Source: Mugil cephalus
Lineage: Eukaryota; Chordata; Actinopteri; Mugiliformes; Mugilidae
NCBI RefSeq assembly: GCF_022458985.1
Contig: NC_061781.1
Location: 18,011,001-18,075,000, forward strand
Direction: 5' to 3'
Length of the DNA stretch: 64,000 nucleotides
Position numbers and translations under genes: made by a program
Notes under the pieces: generated by a model
Databases searched by the model: none
Seen by the model: only the letters and a program-made list of their open reading frames with translations
What the model was told of the DNA's origin: nothing
In this document: piece by piece, positions 1-13,559 of the stretch
How the letters are laid out: every line of letters begins with the position of its first letter
How positions within the stretch are numbered: position 1 is the stretch's first letter

Positions 1-221
1 TCCCTGACGTGTGACTGTATAGAGCCGTGGATTTGTGTTGGCATTTGATTTTGTTTGCTGCTTTGAATGTGACGGAAACGCATTCGCCGGCTAGAAGCGC
101 AGTTGTGGGTTATGTTCAGATGACGAAAGTGAGCGCACCCCTCAAATCACTGAGACCGTTTGAGTCCGTTTTTTTAGTGAGCGTGAGTGTGTCTCACTGT
201 GTCTCTGTCTGGCTCTTTCAG

Positions 222-3200
222 ATGCTAAAGTGAATAATCAGTCAGAAACTACTAAATGTGCAATGGAAAGTGATGGCGGCAACACCGGTGAGTGACCTCC
301 AGCCCCCACCCCCTCCCTTTTTCTTTTTTTTTTTTAACATGTCATGTCTGAAAACAGGATGTGCCAAGTTTTACCTCCTCATTCAACAGGTTTCAAATTC
401 ATACCTAGCAAATCTTTCAACGTTTCAGCTAATCACAGAAGCCCTCGCTTGCTCTCCACGATCACATCAACTGATTTTGGGGGGGAAATAATGAATGGCA
501 GCTTTCCAGAGCCCTCGTGAGAAGTCGTTTTTGTCAGATGAAGTGTTTATCTCAGACGGCACAGTTTCCCTCACTTGTGTCTGTTGAATATTACACTGTT
601 TTGTTGAGTCTCAACGCTTCACTGATTCCCTGATGCAAATTATGAAACTCGGGGGAACGTTGCAGATTTGCTGCACCGCTTTATGTTGTGCAGTTTGAAA
701 TATATTAAAGGTGCTCAACGCTTCCAATTTTTGTGTAAATAATTCTGTCGTCATGTGCAGCTGTTCATTTGCTGCAACTTTAAAAAAAAAAAAAAAAATG
801 TTTTTCTTGCACCTGAAAACTGTTTGTTTTTCTCAAGTCTACTGGGCTTTCAGTATTTTGTTCCTCATTTTCTGTGTTAACAACAGCGTGTGCATTGTGT
901 TGCCAGTTAAACCACAGTGAAAACATCTTTGAACTCCTCTGACGACGCCTTTCGTGAATTGTGCTTCTTCTCTCCTCAGGAATCCAAACCAATGGATTGG
1001 ACTTTGAGAGGCAGACGGTGACAACCACAAGTGCAATCACTAATGCACATGCACAAGCGTTCCTCCAACAGGTACCCACGTCACGCACACAGCCCCTCAA
1101 GTGACTTTTTGTTTTTTTTTTTTTGTTTTTGTGGAAGGGGCAGACAGGATCGTTTAACGTGATGTCACAGATTTGTTTTTAGCGTGACGATAAAATATCG
1201 CATGAAGTTTGAACAGAGGCGTGTGCTCATCTGCACTTAAACATGCACAAGCAGAAAGAGTTCATTTAAATGAGCCAGGCTCTCCTGGCGTCGCCTGGCA
1301 ACAAGGCAGATTAATCAACCCTGTATGCTAATTAGCTGCTCTGCGGTTGCTCGGAAACAGATGGCAGAGAATATGCAAATCTATGCAGAATTTACATGCA
1401 CTGCATAACAGTTATTTTAATTAGCATCTCAACTCTCCCCTCCCTTCCCCTCGCCTCGTCTCTGAAGGCTGCAGCACATTTTAAATACCCACTTTATCGC
1501 TGCCTCTTTAATTCACATTCACATTCTGTTTGCTCAGAGACTAAAGGCTCATTCTGAGAAAGTCGCCCAGGTAGCACAGAATGTGATGTCCCATGGTCTT
1601 TTTCAGTTTTATGCTTTGTAGGCTGAATTATGCTTTTTTTTTTTTTAGTTTTTCCTCGTCCTTAAGTGTCTCATGTCTGCAAAGTTACAAAGACTAAAGT
1701 CCTTGCCAAAAGGAAACACTGCTCCTGAAACGGCTCCTTTGCAGTCGAGCCTTTTTCTTGTGTAAATAACCTACATCCATATGCAACATGCTAGTGGCCA
1801 GTTTGACGTGTCCTCAAGTGAAGCTCCTGAGTGAAGAGAGTCGTTATTAGTTTCCTTCTATGCAACCGTAAGATTAAGTGAAGAACCAGTGGTTATAACT
1901 CATTGTTAGAACTGTCCCTCAGCCTAATTATCAGCTTTGGCCTCCGCCTTGTTTTCAGTTTGTGTGGAAACATGCGAGGGTGGTTCGGGTCTGTCAGCTT
2001 GTTCTTCCACTTTCATTATCAGACGCCGCTGGTGCCGTAGCTAAAGCATCAGGAACTCTTTGGAGCCAAATCCTAGTTATGTTTGGAGGCATTACATTTT
2101 GGAAAAATGCTCAATCTAAGCGATTAACAAAGTGAGCATGCTGACCAATTGGAGAACACCGGAGCGTTTCAGGCAGTGTGAGATGATGACTGGTAGCAGT
2201 GCACAGAATCAGGAAAAACATGCATCTTAAACATTGAAGCATGTAAAGCTGGTTTTGTAGACCCCTAAGATACAATTATGAGCCAGTAAAAGAGCATGAT
2301 ACAAGCACTTTATAATGTTAATTTATATCTTGGATCTCATTTTCACTGTAACACCTATGACATGAAATTAAGACTCGGTTATACGAAGGTTTCCTCTAAG
2401 CCACCCCCTTCTCTGCTTCACCTCCACTAGTCTAAGTCGGAAGACTCGGGTGCTCTTCCGACCTCCGTCCAGCAGAGCGTTTTGCCACAAACCCAGTTAA
2501 TGTTGGCCGGGGGACAGATTGCTGGAGTAAGTGGTCTCGCTGAGTTGAAAACCAGTCGTAGCCGCGTATCCTTTGGGGGTGACACCTCAACACGGCCAAT
2601 CTTGGCTGAAAGATTGGACGGTGAAGCGATACGAAAAGCCTGGTGTCTCCCTCTGCCTGTGTGCTTGTTCATTCCTGTGTTTCATTAGTCCACATCCTAA
2701 CTCGCCCATGACAAAAAAAAAAATAAAAAAATAACTGTTTGGTCGTAGTGTGTGTCTGCACACTCACTGTTGGGCCAGACACACTGTTCATGTCCATCGT
2801 GTCCTCACTATCGTTGAGAAGACCGTACCGATGAATGCGGTGCTTTCTGCATGTGGGGTTGAGTTTCAAAATGACATCAGCATCCTCATTTGCACTTGTG
2901 TCTGGTCCAGCTGCATGACTCTCGTTTCCATCCGCCTTTAACGGCTCATATTTGTGTTGCCACGATAACCAAAGTTTGCGAAAGGTGAAATCCAAAAGAT
3001 ACATTTCCACGGTGCGAACACCAAAAAAGATAAAAATGGAGATGTGGCTGATGAGGCTGTTTAAATTCAGTGAACCGGAGCAGCCGTTGAAACAACATCG
3101 TAGGCAAACAATCCAATTAACACGTTATTGTTGTCGCCGACAGGCCTAAACCAAGGCAAGAGTAATGATGAGTATTATGTAATAAAAACACATCCCCCGT

Positions 3201-6200
3201 ATGTAATATTATGCAAAATACTCATGCAACACAAACACACGCTTTGTTTCTTTTATCGTTTTCTGTTGTAGTGTTGTGGTCAGCATCACGTTTGATATTG
3301 AGCTTTGCATGGACGTCGAAGCCAAAACCTCGGCGACGGCACCAGCACGTGTGATGATGCTTGATTGTGTTCCTTTCTGTTTCCTCTCTCCCTTTTCTGT
3401 GACCTCCGGTGTCTGTTTCTGTGCGGACGTCTCTAACAGTTGGCCCTGACCCCAGCGCAGCAGCAGCTGTTGATCCAGCAGGCCCAAGCTCAGCTCCTGG
3501 CTGCAGCCGTGCAGCATTCGACCAGCCAGCAGAACAGCACCACCGGGGCCAGCATCTCTGCCACCGCAGCGACACCCATCACCCAGCTGCCCCTGCCGCA
3601 GTCCATCCAGATCGCCCCTGTAAGAAACCACACCTCAACTCTGTTTGACTGTCTGCAAATCCTGAAATATATATTTTAACAAAAAAAAAAAAAAAACTCA
3701 CAGGCATAAAAATGTTTAAATAAAACTGTATATTTAATTAAGAAAGTTAAACTTTGTTTTAGTGCAATAATTTCAACAGTTGGTTTGGAGGATTTGACAT
3801 TTCAGATTGTTTTCAAATCAAGACAGCAGACAACTCCTGGGTATTTTATAAGGTAAAAAAAAAGACAATTACATTTACATTTAGTGTCAGTGATGTTATG
3901 TTATCAGACAGTGTTTGGGTCTTCAAAATGTTTTGAAGACTTATTCTATGCACAAGTAAGGAAGCTGTTTAATTAGAAATAAGGAAAAATGTGCAAATGT
4001 GATTACTTGCTTTCGTCAAAGGAAAGGTATTAGAATAAATCAGAAAGATGATGTTTTAGTTCTCAGCATTTAAGTTGTGACAAAGTCTGTTGTAATGGCG
4101 CCACCAAAAAAGAAAAAAGAGAGTTAATATTTATTCATGTTTGGATGGAGAATGAAAATCTACATGACCGTATTTATATTCATTTACAGCAGCTACAGCA
4201 GCAGAATCTAAGTCTGCCCCAGTTTGTTCTGGTTCAACCCAGCCACCCGATCGCGCCACTGCAGACCACTCAGTTCATCATCTCACAGACACCGCAGGCC
4301 CAACAGAGTACGGCAAAACACTCCCACTGCTTGGTTTACACGCTGAGACATAGATGAGACATACTCCAAAAGTTTGTTTACGTTACTGAAGCCTCATTAT
4401 TATTTTTTTTCCCCTTCCTTCCATTTCTGTCTTTTTACTCTTCAGGCATATTGCAAGCCCAGAGTCTTCTAACTCAACTACCTCAAAGCCAAGCTAACCT
4501 CCTGCCGACTCAACCAAGCATCACCCTTGCAACTCAGGTTGGTAACGATGCTAGCAGGTCTTTTAAACTCTGAAACGTGCTTCACACTGTAATTCATATC
4601 AAATAAGTCAAACTTTAATAGATTTACATGATGTTGTTTTATTTATTTTATTAAATTCTCCCGCGTTTGTTCAGATTGTGTTTTTACTCCTCTGTGTGGA
4701 CTTTATATTTCTGCCCCCTTCAGCCTGCAACTCCGACCCGCACAACAGCAGCCACACCAATCCAGTCCCTGCCCCACAGTCAGACACCACCCAAACGGCT
4801 GGACACTCCCACTTTGGAGGAGCCGAGTGATCTGGAGGAGCTGGAGCAGTTTGCCAAGACTTTCAAACAGAGACGTATCAAACTGGGCTTCACGCAGGTG
4901 TGTGTTTGTGTGGTAGGATTAAGGAGATCGTCATGATTGACGGAGAGTCATTCATACTTCTCTGTCTCCGTCCCGCTCACAGGGGGATGTCGGCCTGGCC
5001 ATGGGGAAGCTGTACGGAAATGACTTCAGCCAAACTACCATTTCTCGCTTTGAGGCCTTGAACCTGAGCTTTAAGAACATGTGCAAACTCAAGCCGCTGC
5101 TGGAGAAGTGGCTCAACGATGCAGGTTTGTCCCTGAACCCACCAGCACGATGAGCGGGAGGCGTAAAGTCTTGTGCCGTACCTCGTCTTTACCTCCGTTC
5201 CCTTCCTTTTCGTCGTTACTGTTTGTGCAGAGAACCTGACATCTGACCAGGCCCTGTCCAGCCCCAGTGCCCTGGGCTCCCCGGGCATGGGCATAGAGGG
5301 CATCAACCGCAGACGAAAGAAAAGGACCAGTATCGAGACCAACATCCGAGTGGCCTTAGAAAAGAGCTTTCTGGAGGTGAGAAACTCATACTTCTGGAAC
5401 TCCTTTGTGTTTGAGTTGTAAAGTATAAGTAAATAAGATGACGCTGAACTTGTTTTTAATGTTGTTTGTAGTATGATCTATCGTAAAACCTCACAGTGCA
5501 TTAGTCTCCTCAGTGCTGACAGGGAATCCCTGGTCTTTTTGCCTCTTCAAGCAGAACCAAAAACCTACCTCTGAGGAGATCACCATGATTGCTGAACAGC
5601 TCAACATGGAGAAGGAGGTGATTCGGGTCTGGTTCTGCAATCGCCGACAGAAGGAGAAGAGAATTAATCCACCCAGCAGTAACAGCATGGCAGGAGGCAA
5701 CACCCCCATCAAAACTATCTTTGCCCCCAGCAGCCCTTTGGTGAGGAAGCCCGTACTGGAAAGTTAACGTGGAGGGAACAGCGTTAAATCTTTACATTTG
5801 AATTCACGTTTGAGCGACGTTCATCATACTGTGCATCCCTCTCATTCTGTCATGAAGGTGGCCAGCACAGCAAGCCTTGTGAGCAGCCCAACTATTAACA
5901 CACCCACCACTCTGACTGTAAACCCAGTGATGCCTCTCACCAGCACCAGCGCCAGTTTGTCTTTTACAGGTGTGTGTGTGTGTTTGTGTGCCTCAACAAA
6001 AGTTTGTATTTTAATTGCACAAAATGACTCATCTATTTATTATTATTTCGCCACAAGGCACAACAGTCGGAGCCACAAACACTGCGTCCGTCATCTCCAC
6101 TACCCCTATGGTTACCACGGCAACCAGCTCCCCGTCTCTAAGCCCGTCGCCGACGACCATCCAGTCCACGACCACGGAGAGCAAGGCCGGCACTCACGCG

Positions 6201-8509
6201 CAAACGATCGTCACCCAGGCCCCGACGTCCTTCGCCAACGCTTTGGGGACGGGTCAGGTGATGGTGGCGGCGTCGGGGCTGTCGGCGGCGCTGCAGGGCG
6301 CCGCCCAGTTACCCACCAGCGCCGGCTTCGCGGCCATGGCCGCTGCTGCTGCCGGGCTCAACCCGGGACTGATGGCGTCCTCGCAGTTCTCTCCAGGGTT
6401 AGTTTGCAGCATGATTACACAAAGAATCTGACTTTTAGTTCTGTTGAGTTCACCCAGCTGTTCAAGTGTCGTGTGCGTTGACCTGTACCATTTTTTTTTT
6501 TTCTTTTCTTTTTTCCTGTGTGTTCAGGGGAGCCCTCCTCAGTCTGACTCCAGGTGGCCTCAGCAGTGCACTGAGTCCTGCTCTGATGAGCAACAGTACC
6601 CTGGCTACCATTCAAGGTAGTGCCGTGACAACACACTAAATATCTTGCTTTGCAGAGGTTTTCTAGTCTGAGACAATACATATATCTGTTTTTTTGTGGT
6701 GATGTGTGTAGCTGGTAGTAACTATAACCTAAAACAAAGCAATAAGAAAAGCAACTAGACTTGTTTGCTCTTCTTGAAGATGTTTCCCCATCATCCAAGT
6801 GGCTTCTTTGACACTAAATGACAGGTGGGGAGTTTAGCTTTTTATTGGGAACATCTGTAGGTCTGTTAATAATACTCGCCTGTCGTTAGAACTCTCGAGA
6901 TTATTCACCCCTGATCACACCTTGAATCTTGTGGAGACTCTCTGGCCATTAGTGGGTTGTTAGAGAACCACTCATTGTGAGGGAAAAACAGAACACCTCC
7001 CAGGCCAATATGAACAACATCCTCAAACTGTGAGCAAGTATTGGTTTGTTAATAGACCCTAGTGAGCTTCAGAAAGCCACCACTCACAGTTTCTAAATAA
7101 AAAACTAAACTCCCAAAGATGCTCGGTCAGTCCGCTCAGTCTTAATTGAGCTGTGCTCGAAATTCGAAACTCCTCCACACTAGGTGGCGATAAGTGTCTT
7201 TTCAGCAGGTTAATATGACCAGATGGACAATAGTTTAGCTCTTTTTAATCTCGTACATAATGTGTGCGCTACTTATGATTCAGATAAGGTGCCGTATTTC
7301 TCAGGTGGCTCTTCTACCAGCTCTGTTTACCTTCTTCTTCTTCTTCTTCTGCAATCGGCTTTCATTGATGTTTTTGTTACAGGGTCATAGGCCAACGCAG
7401 CGGTTGTGAAAGTCCGATTAAGCGTATACATGCCGAAAAAAAAACAATTTTCAATCGCATTATCTGGGTGTTTACGTGTTGTTCTGTTATAGTCTGATTA
7501 AGGCAGTAATTAGTTTTTTTGCACATGCATGTAAACATACTGAGTGACGAGGCTACTTGGTTAAGTGATGAAACATCTTAAAGAAAACTCAAACAAATCC
7601 AGTTTTAGTTTTGTCTTCGATATGTTGTGACCTGGATGAGAACTGTAACTGACGTAACTGATAATATTTATTTATGAGTTTATAAGTCGTCAGTAATGGT
7701 TGAGTAAATAATCAGGGACAACTGCAGCCCAAAAAAATAACAAGTTTAATACTATTTCCATGTGCTATATAATTTTATTTTATTATCTGGGCTTTAATTT
7801 TCCATCTGTCTCTATATCATTGCATCTACATGGAAGACCAATCATGACTACGTTGGAAACAGAGTAATGTAATATAATGGTTCAGTAAATTAAGGAGTAG
7901 TTAAATGAACTCAACGATGATTAAAAAGAAGTAAATAAACATCCATCAAGGTAATGTGGGTAGTGAAAGCAGTGAATGAGGATGTAATTAATTAAATAAG
8001 AACACAGTATCTCAGGCCACGCCCCCAAGGTTTCATCCTGCTGGGAGAAAATTAATAGACAAATTATTCCTGCTGAGCAATAATACTGTTTGATTATAGG
8101 GGGGAAAAAATTGTAATTACACTAAAACAGTTTCTCCTTGATCATTTTTTATTTATTTTTTTCTATTAAGCCATGTTTGGTCTTTCAAACACCAAAAAAA
8201 AACGCATACACCAACGGTTTCCTCGTCTCGTCCGCAGCACTGGCGTCGGGCGGAACGATCCCCATCACCTCTCTGGACGGAGGCAACCTGCTGTTCGCCA
8301 ACACCTCCGCCGGCAACGCGTCCAACCTGGTGACCACGCCGCTCTTCCTGAACCCCCAGAACCTGTCGCTGCTCACCAGCAACCCCGTCAGCCTGGTGTC
8401 GGCCGGGGCGGGGGGGCTCCAGGTCGCCGCCGACGATCATCATCAGGCCACCTCGGCTGCCGTGCCTGTGCAAGCCTCCACCATAACCACTGCCTCCAAG
8501 GCTCAGTGA
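222..8509 (+). CDS. pou2f1: POU class 2 homeobox 1 (Oct-1) transcription factor, 5'-partial
   Basis: Nuclear transcription factor that binds the octamer ATGCAAAT through a bipartite POU domain. Coding exons: 222-287, 980-1071, 2431-2526, 3440-3619, 4190-4307, 4446-4537, 4724-4897, 4983-5124, 5231-5376, 5555-5740, 5858-5969, 6058-6397, 6528-6616, 8238-8509. All have AG/GT borders and consistent phase, giving 700 complete codons plus stop. The first exon lies left of the window, because the first exon here enters in phase 1 (residues [11 protein letters not shown] follow the split codon). Order of domains: Gln-rich activation region ([16 protein letters not shown]), POU-specific domain ([20 protein letters not shown] to [10 protein letters not shown]), linker, then a homeodomain starting [20 protein letters not shown] with recognition helix [15 protein letters not shown] Ser/Thr/Ala-rich tail ends in TASKAQ, as in vertebrate Oct-1. 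No counterpart is seen of the mammalian segment containing QLAGTSLQAAAQSL. Near-identity of the POU domain and the cd247 neighbour support pou2f1 over pou2f2 or pou2f3. Confidence 0.97.
1255..1445. promoter_or_regulatory. Intronic cluster of octamer-like POU sites in pou2f1
   Basis: An intronic segment holding ATGCTAAT (1,325-1,332), a perfect octamer ATGCAAAT (1,373-1,380) and an inverted ATTAGCAT (1,420-1,427) within about 100 bp. A further perfect octamer lies in the previous intron (633-640). The stretch is less repetitive than the introns around it and looks like a conserved non-coding element. Autoregulation by the encoded Oct-1 is an inference. Confidence 0.4.
6760..7060 (-). repeat. 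Dispersed teleost repeat in pou2f1 intron (family A, copy 1)
   Basis: In reverse orientation this shares the phrase (tcatccaag, gaaacgtcttcaag-like) seen again at 17,455-17,520, 59,452-59,565 and 60,978-61,087. The segment aacacctcccaggccaatatgaa belongs to the same longer repeat as I remember it from fish genomes. The class is not determined and the boundaries are approximate. Confidence 0.45.
7140..7545 (-). mobile_element. Degraded MITE, same family as 23,435-24,079, in pou2f1 intron
   Basis: Read on the minus strand, this matches the 23.4-24.1 kb element along most of its length. It has the terminal stretch (7,521-7,543, complement of a CAGTATGTTTACATGC-type end), the shared block around cacccagataatgcgatt, the agaagaagaaggtaaacagag block, and the ctagtgtggaggag block. 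Numerous substitutions mark it as an old copy. The inner boundary near 7,140 is approximate. Confidence 0.6.
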
Positions 8510-11500
8510 AGCCAGTTGGGCCGTGTCCACGATTTTACGCCCTGTTTCTCACGCCGAGCACTACTCTCCTATCACACACCGTGTAGGGAATAGGGTGGGT
8601 CTTTGATAGGCTCCGTGCTTCACTAACAACCCAACAAACTTTCCATTGTATCTACCATTATTTAATCCTTTGCTGCCACCAAAAAGAAAACAACCTCAAA
8701 AAAAAAAAAGGTTGGGCTTAATTTTTTTTTTTTTTTGTTGTTTTCCTTTATGAGTCTTGGATGTTTTTACCACAAACAGTAGCCTGATGGACGCTGTTGT
8801 TGTTGGCCTGCCGCTCCTCATGAACCTTGACGAGTGTCCTGGGGAGGAAAAAAAAATCCCCGGCACCTTCAAGCCGTTCAAGTTTTGTACATAAAACCCA
8901 CCTTTGTCCAGGTCAGGACTTTCTCTGAAATACTGCTAACCAAAAACAAACTTTTCTCTTTTAACTTTCAAACGGATTTACTACTAATTTCACTATGTTC
9001 AGTATCACTAACGGGGTTTTGTGTGTCGCCCTATCTTTATTGATATCTTTTGGGTATTTTTTCTTTGTTTTTGTTTTGGACAGGCCTTTGACGTAAATCA
9101 TATCAAAGTTATATTTTGGAAACTTTTTTTTTTGTTTTCTTTATCTTTACTGTCTATATTTTTTTGACACTTTCAGAACTTTGTAAGTCTGATATTAAGT
9201 TAAGATTTAACTATCACTTTCTAATCGTGGTTATAAGGCTTTAAAAACAAGTAATAAGTGGCCGATATAAAGGTTATCATTGCTTTAAGAGTCGGAGGGA
9301 CCCGGTGCGTCTCTCTGAGTCTCTCTTCTGGAAAAACACTGAGTTTTACATTTTTGCCGTGGTGGAGACGTAGCCGCCGAGCGTCTGTAAAACGTCCAGG
9401 TGTGGATTTTAGACACTGACGGAGAAAAAAGAAAAAAAAATGAAAACATTACATTGAGAGCTTTAACGTGAGCTGCAGGCGTGCGGTCCCGTGTCTGTTT
9501 TGAGGGTGGTTTGTTTTGGTTTGTGATCCGTTGGGGGAAACTGTACATTGCGTTTGGATTCAGAGGTCGAGAGCGGTCGTTTGCATGTGTTGTCGACAGC
9601 TCAGGCGGACGCTGAAAGAAAGTTCTGATCCACGAGGCTCCGCGGTCTGTTTTCGTTGAGGACTAGTCATGGGACGTGGTCGTCACACCAAAATGTGTGG
9701 TGGCGGTGGCTAGACGGGGTTTATTGTGTTCCTTTGTTTCTTTTTTTTTATATATATATATGGTAGTACCGTCGTATCTACTTGTGCACAGTATCTGTAC
9801 CAAAAAACTGGATTGAAGAGCTGCAGTCTGCCTGTTTCGGGAGGAATGAAATTCTGTCTTTTTTTCTTTTTCTCTTTTTTTTTTTATTTTGTCTGCAGTC
9901 GTTTGACTGGCTTACGTACTTTAAGATATACCAAAAATATTTGTTAAAATAATTGCTGTGTGTAGTCGGTGTAGCTTAGTCTAGTCGATATATTTATGAG
10001 TACAAAATCTCTCTTCATTGTAAACAGAATATAGAAATGCAATATTTTGATGATCATTTTCCAAAGATCACTTCTTCTTCTTCTTCTTCTTTTTATTATT
10101 TTTTTTTAATTTGACCACGTGTCTCATTGCTTAATTTTGAATTGGCAGCACAACTGACCAAAAAAAATGTGCGATCGGTGGGTTGGGGGGCACGAGAAAG
10201 TAGTGTCTTTTTACTTTTTTTAAAATTTTCTTTTTTTAAAGGAAAAAAAAAATATTTTTTAACCTCTGGGGCTTTCAACCTAATTCTTAATCTGGGTTTC
10301 TGTGAGCCATTTGATGGCCTGTTTCCCTTTCTAATCTGTTGTGGTAGCAGTTTTTGGGCTTTTCTGAAACACGATGGAAAGGGTCTGTTTTTTTGTTTTT
10401 GTTTTTTTTTTTTTTTTTTTTGGTTTTCGTGCTAATATTCAGCCATAAAACAACAGCTTGAACCAAAGTGGTTTTCCTCAGTAGTTGCTGTGCCTGTCTG
10501 AGCACACAAGTCGCTGTTCGCTCGATCTCCGCTCTCCACAGATGATTTTTTTCCTCCTCTCCCACTTCGCTCGATACCTGATTTTTTTTTTCCTGATTTG
10601 GTGCTGCTGGACACAGAAACTTAGCTTTAACAACCTGCTGCTGAAGCTCCCGGTGGAGCCGAGCTGTCGAGAGGCCTGCATGCTTTCTAATAGCTTTATC
10701 ACTGCATCCTGTGAAAATCAGGGTTGTGTAGTTTTAGTCCCTCCCGGCCGGAGGGCTCACCTCTGTAAATGCACAGCTCCGATCGCGTCACGTACGACGT
10801 CACTTCACCTCCTTCCTCTCAGCCCCGAACATTTTTTTGAAAAACCAGCGCGTTAGGAAACGATTTGCTGCTCCCGAAATCCGTCTGTGGACTAGTTTTG
10901 AAAACCGAATCTTACACAACACGAACGCAGCGCGGGGGGTTAATACCCCCAGTTAAAGCCCACACAAGAGCAGCGTTGTCCTGCTTCCAAGTGACTAAAC
11001 AAATTACCACATTGATTATTGATTAATTGAGACCGTAAGCAGTGAAACTTGTCCATGTTATCCTTGTGTGTATTTCTGTTCTGTTTTAATTATTTTCGAC
11101 TGAATATACCTCAGCAGCACTTCAACAAAAGGTTCACCTTTAGTCATTTCTGTGTATAGAACATGGTAGAATGTATAAGTACTGTCTGGCTTCGCCATTC
11201 ACGCTTCATACTGATGAACCATATATAGGAACCATACATGAAAAGGACAACCTACTACTGCTATTTTCTAGTACTACTATTTATGGGGTATTTCCAGGTT
11301 TTGAATATTATTTTGAAAATCCTTCTTGCCAAAGTAAAAGCCTTTCTCCTCGCGGCTGGGTGGGTGTGCGTGTCTGCTGCTGGCGTCGCTGGTTCCCCTC
11401 TCGGTGGGGGGGGGGCGGCAGGGGGGGGGGGGGCCCGAGGAGCTCAGCCCCGCTCCAGCGCTGTTAGCGGTTTCTTAAGAGTTTGCTCGCGAGATGAACC

Positions 11501-12405
11501 AGTTGCCGTTTGGCGCCGTAGGATGTTACTGAAATATTTATCTGAGGAAAGAACTTAAGAATTAGAGAAACTGATCTTTTCTTAATTCTATACATATAAA
11601 TATATATATAAACACTTGTAAGATATTCATATTTTATATTTGAACCAGTATGTTATCAAGACTGAATGTAGTGTTTATCATGCTTACTCAAACGAAAAAA
11701 AAGTCTCCCCTGAAACTTTCTTCTTTTTCTTTTTTGTTTTCTTTTTTAAAAATAATCTTTAAAACTGTCAAGACCAAAAAATAAGAAACATTAGAGCGCG
11801 ACTCGCCCTGTATGTGTGTGTGGTTGTGTGTTTGGGGGGAGGAGGGAGGCGAGGTCTTGGTCCTGTGGTCGGTAGGAGACTGAAGCATCTGATCTTAATC
11901 GTTTTATTTTGTTTCGGTTTGGTCATTGTGGACTTTATTTGCTGTGTTGTCTTTAACAATCATTAGATTATTTTCTTTATTTTTTTTTTTTCGTTGTTGT
12001 TGTCGTTGAAAAAGAAATATTACTTTAATGCCTTTAAATTGTTTTGTATAGTGTGAGAGGGCAAGATCACTGGCTTTCTTAGTTCGACAAAGAAGATTAA
12101 CATTATCATTTATGCCTTATTGTTACGTAGAAGACATGAGCATTGTAGCATTATTGTTCTGTGTGTGTGTGCGTGTGTGTGTGCGTGTGTTTGAGTGAGT
12201 GTGTGTGTGTGCGAGCTTGGCCGCCGAGCTCACCTGGTGCATTGTTTTCACTGAAACAATACAGTGTACTTTGGGCATTTTAGAGCATGGGATGATTACT
12301 TTGCTACTTTTTTGTTTATTTTATTTTTTTATTTTATTTTTTTTAGGTGTGACTCAGACAGGTTGAGGATACCTGTGAGAAAAGCTTTACTAATAATTCC
12401 AGCAG

Positions 12406-12431
12406 GTGTGTGTGTGTGTGTGTGTGTGTGT
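12406..12431. repeat. (GT)n microsatellite in pou2f1 3'UTR
   Basis: Uninterrupted GT dinucleotides. A second, imperfect GT tract lies at about 12,160-12,210. Confidence 0.9.
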
Positions 12432-13559
12432 CTTATAATGAGAGAATAGGGAGGGCAGTCTGCAAACCATTACTATGGTGCATCTTTCCCCATCTTCCAG
12501 CAGATGTTTGGAGTGATTTTTAAAAATAAGGGGCGAGACGAGAGAGTACTGATTTTCGTTTATGTCCGGGAGGGATGTTCTCTACTGACGAGCCTTCAAG
12601 CAAGGCACCGCCAAGCCAGCTTTTTATTTGCTTTATTATTTTTTTTTTTTTTGGTAAAAAAAAAACTACAGTTTGGTCTCAACTTTTTATTCCTCTGAAC
12701 TGTCTACTTGGCACTGCCTGAGCTTTTAGCGCTTCAGTAGGTGAGCCAAGTTGTAGTATGTTGACCCACCACACTGGTTTGCTGGTTTTTTAATATGGAC
12801 GTGTAAGACAAAAGGAGCTGTTGTATACCTCATTTCTAACTCAGTACTGAGTGAAACCTGCTTTAATCTACTTATGGAATAAGGAAAATCTTTTAAAATA
12901 ATAATAATAAAAAAAAATTATTAAAAAAAAAAAGAAAAAGACAAAGAATAACTCAAACTTGTGTCAGTGGAGAAGCCCGCTCACACCTGTACTTAGCGAA
13001 GGGTTGTGGGGAAAAAAGCCGCCACTAGGGGGAGACAGCGCACATACGAGTACTGGTGAATGTCTTCTGTTTGTTCTCATGCTGCACACAATGATTAGTA
13101 GACTTCAGGGGAGACGCCTCAAGCCAACAAGTGTTTTAAAATATGCTAATTTGGTCTTATGTAATAAGTTCCCTGTGGCCAAAGTGCAGGAAAACAAATG
13201 TTAAATTGTGCATTTTTACATTTTCTTGAACCCCAAATCTAATTTTCTTTTAGTGTCTCCCTCCAACGCTTCTTTAAGTTTGACAATCCTGATTTTGTTT
13301 AAATACATGTGTGTGTATATATATAAATATATAAGGTACAGATATGTGCGTGTCTCCCTCTCCCTCATGGCGGCGCGCTGTCGCAGCCCCGCTCTCCTGC
13401 GGTACCAACATTAACCAAAGACTTACTAACTTGATTGTATCTGAGCGACGCCGCCCCCCCCTCCCCTCCCTCGCCCCCCTGTCCCCGCCTCACTGATCAG
13501 CATCAAATCCCGGCTGCGCGCTCTCAACCCGAGTCCTCGGTGCGTCTGTAAAGAGTCTC

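Noticed and set aside
8153..8586. Open frames overlapping the last pou2f1 exon, antisense and in another sense frame
   Set aside because: The GC-rich Ala/Thr/Ser codons of the true exon leave other frames open. The conserved Oct-1 C-terminus identifies the real frame.
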